From positions 1,178,001 through 1,242,000 of the forward strand of contig NZ_CP010431.2 in the NCBI RefSeq assembly GCF_000814845.2: a stretch of DNA of 64,000 nt, read 5' to 3'. Position numbers and translations under genes: made by a program. The notes below the pieces were generated by a model. That model worked only from the letters and a program-made list of their open reading frames with translations. It ran no database searches and was not told where the DNA came from. Numbering within the stretch: position 1 is the first letter of the stretch; the number at the start of each line of letters is the position of its first letter. Shown one piece after another: positions 63,519 to 64,000 of the stretch. This DNA comes from Pandoraea sputorum (lineage in GTDB: Bacteria > Pseudomonadota > Gammaproteobacteria > Burkholderiales > Burkholderiaceae).

Positions 63519-64000
63519 TCAGGCAGCGCTACGGCACGGGGCAGCAGACGGAGTGTCGTCGTCTGACGGGGTAGATGCACCTTCGGCACGCACGGCAAAC
63601 GTCTGCGTGACGGCGATACCGTTTTTGATCGCCGTCATCTCGGCAAGAATCGCCACGGCGATTTCGGCAGGCGTGCGCGCGCCGAGGTGCATACCGACAG
63701 GGCCATGCAGCCGCTCGATTTCTGTCGTGCTCAGATCGAACAGCGAGAGCCGCTCGCGACGTCGTGCATTGTTCACACGCGATCCGATCGCACCGATGTA
63801 GAACGCTGGCGACTTGAGCGCTTCGAGCAGCGCCATGTCGTCGAGCTTCGGATCGTGCGTGAGCGTGAGCACGGCGCTGTGGGAATCGAGTTGCAGACGG
63901 ACGATGAGATCGTCGGGCATCTCGCGCGAAAGTTCGGTGCCCTCGACCTGCCATTCGTCGGCATACTCGCTGCGCGGGTCGCAGACGATCACGTGATAGT
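63519..64000 (-). CDS. XdhC-family protein, partial
   Basis: The frame is open to the right edge, so the 5' part is missing; the GTG at 63992 is internal. The visible C-terminal 160 codons show the XdhC Rossmann part: VIVCDPRSEYADEW, VLTLTHDPKLDDMALLEALKSPAFYIGAIGSRVNNARRRERL and LHGPVGMHLGARTPAEIAVAILAEMTAIKNG. XdhC proteins bind and sulfurate molybdenum cofactor for xanthine dehydrogenase-type enzymes. The C-terminal extension after ITQTF-type sequence (AVRAEGASTPSDDD) is not conserved in the family as I know it. Confidence 0.9.
   Translation of the reverse strand, partial: YHVIVCDPRSEYADEWQVEGTELSREMPDDLIVRLQLDSHSAVLTLTHDPKLDDMALLEALKSPAFYIGAIGSRVNNARRRERLSLFDLSTTEIERLHGPVGMHLGARTPAEIAVAILAEMTAIKNGIAVTQTFAVRAEGASTPSDDDTPSAAPCRSAA

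Overview
The window is about 64 kb of GC-rich chromosome from a beta-proteobacterium. It fits Burkholderiaceae and most resembles Pandoraea, but that is inferred from gene content, codon use and gene order, not from a marker gene. Support includes groESL with a perfect CIRCE element, the pgk-pyk-fba run followed by purC-purE-purK-tsaC, and the CHCC zinc finger-waaF-yheT block. No rRNA, tRNA, CRISPR array, insertion sequence or prophage was seen.

Left end (1-10 kb): a CcdA-type membrane thiol transporter cut by the window edge and an exported MsrB point left. Divergent from them is an OmpR/EnvZ-type two-component pair. Then come a putative lipoprotein, an SLC13/DASS anion symporter, and a tightly coupled four-gene cluster without an obvious known function (acyl-CoA dehydrogenase-fold flavoprotein, PIG-L deacetylase, NodS-like methyltransferase, family 2 glycosyltransferase).

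Catabolic island (10.1-30.5 kb): two divergent arms meet at 19.6-19.8 kb. The left arm holds a PF06684 protein, a GhrA-like dehydrogenase, a DoeB-like deacylase, an Lrp/AsnC (DoeX-like) regulator, two GabD-like dehydrogenases and two class III aminotransferases. This is an ectoine-degradation-like set without an ectoine hydrolase. The right arm holds a GAF-PucR activator, a flavin reductase with a C-terminal Nudix-like domain, an aldehyde dehydrogenase, a luciferase-like monooxygenase, an alpha/beta hydrolase, a NIPSNAP protein, a complete betaine-type ABC importer and a PcaC-like protein. The enzyme set matches the logic of the trigonelline (N-methylnicotinate) ring-opening pathway. The working hypothesis is import and oxidative opening of an N-methylated heterocyclic betaine, with semialdehyde and amino products finished by the left arm.

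Core region (30.8-55.3 kb): groES-groEL; a LysR regulator with a divergent MFS transporter; a MarR regulator with a divergent EamA exporter, separated by two palindromic operators; moaC; an M48 metalloprotease; an envelope/LPS operon (zinc finger, waaF, NTF2-like protein, yheT, conserved hypothetical); azlCD; pgk, pyk, fba; then purC, purE, purK and tsaC. Two unusual genes lie between fba and purC: an exported protein with a stand-alone SecDF-head-like domain, and a 547-residue orphan whose C-terminus resembles a U-box.

Right end (55.3-64 kb): a fatty-acid-hydroxylase/sterol-desaturase-family protein and an envelope-stress neighbourhood: dacB, a QseBC/PmrAB-type two-component pair, an I78-like inhibitor divergent from a DegP/MucD protease, and a small exported protein. 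A PmrA-type box (CTTAAG-N5-CTTAAG) sits at the degP promoter. An XdhC-family gene runs off the right edge.
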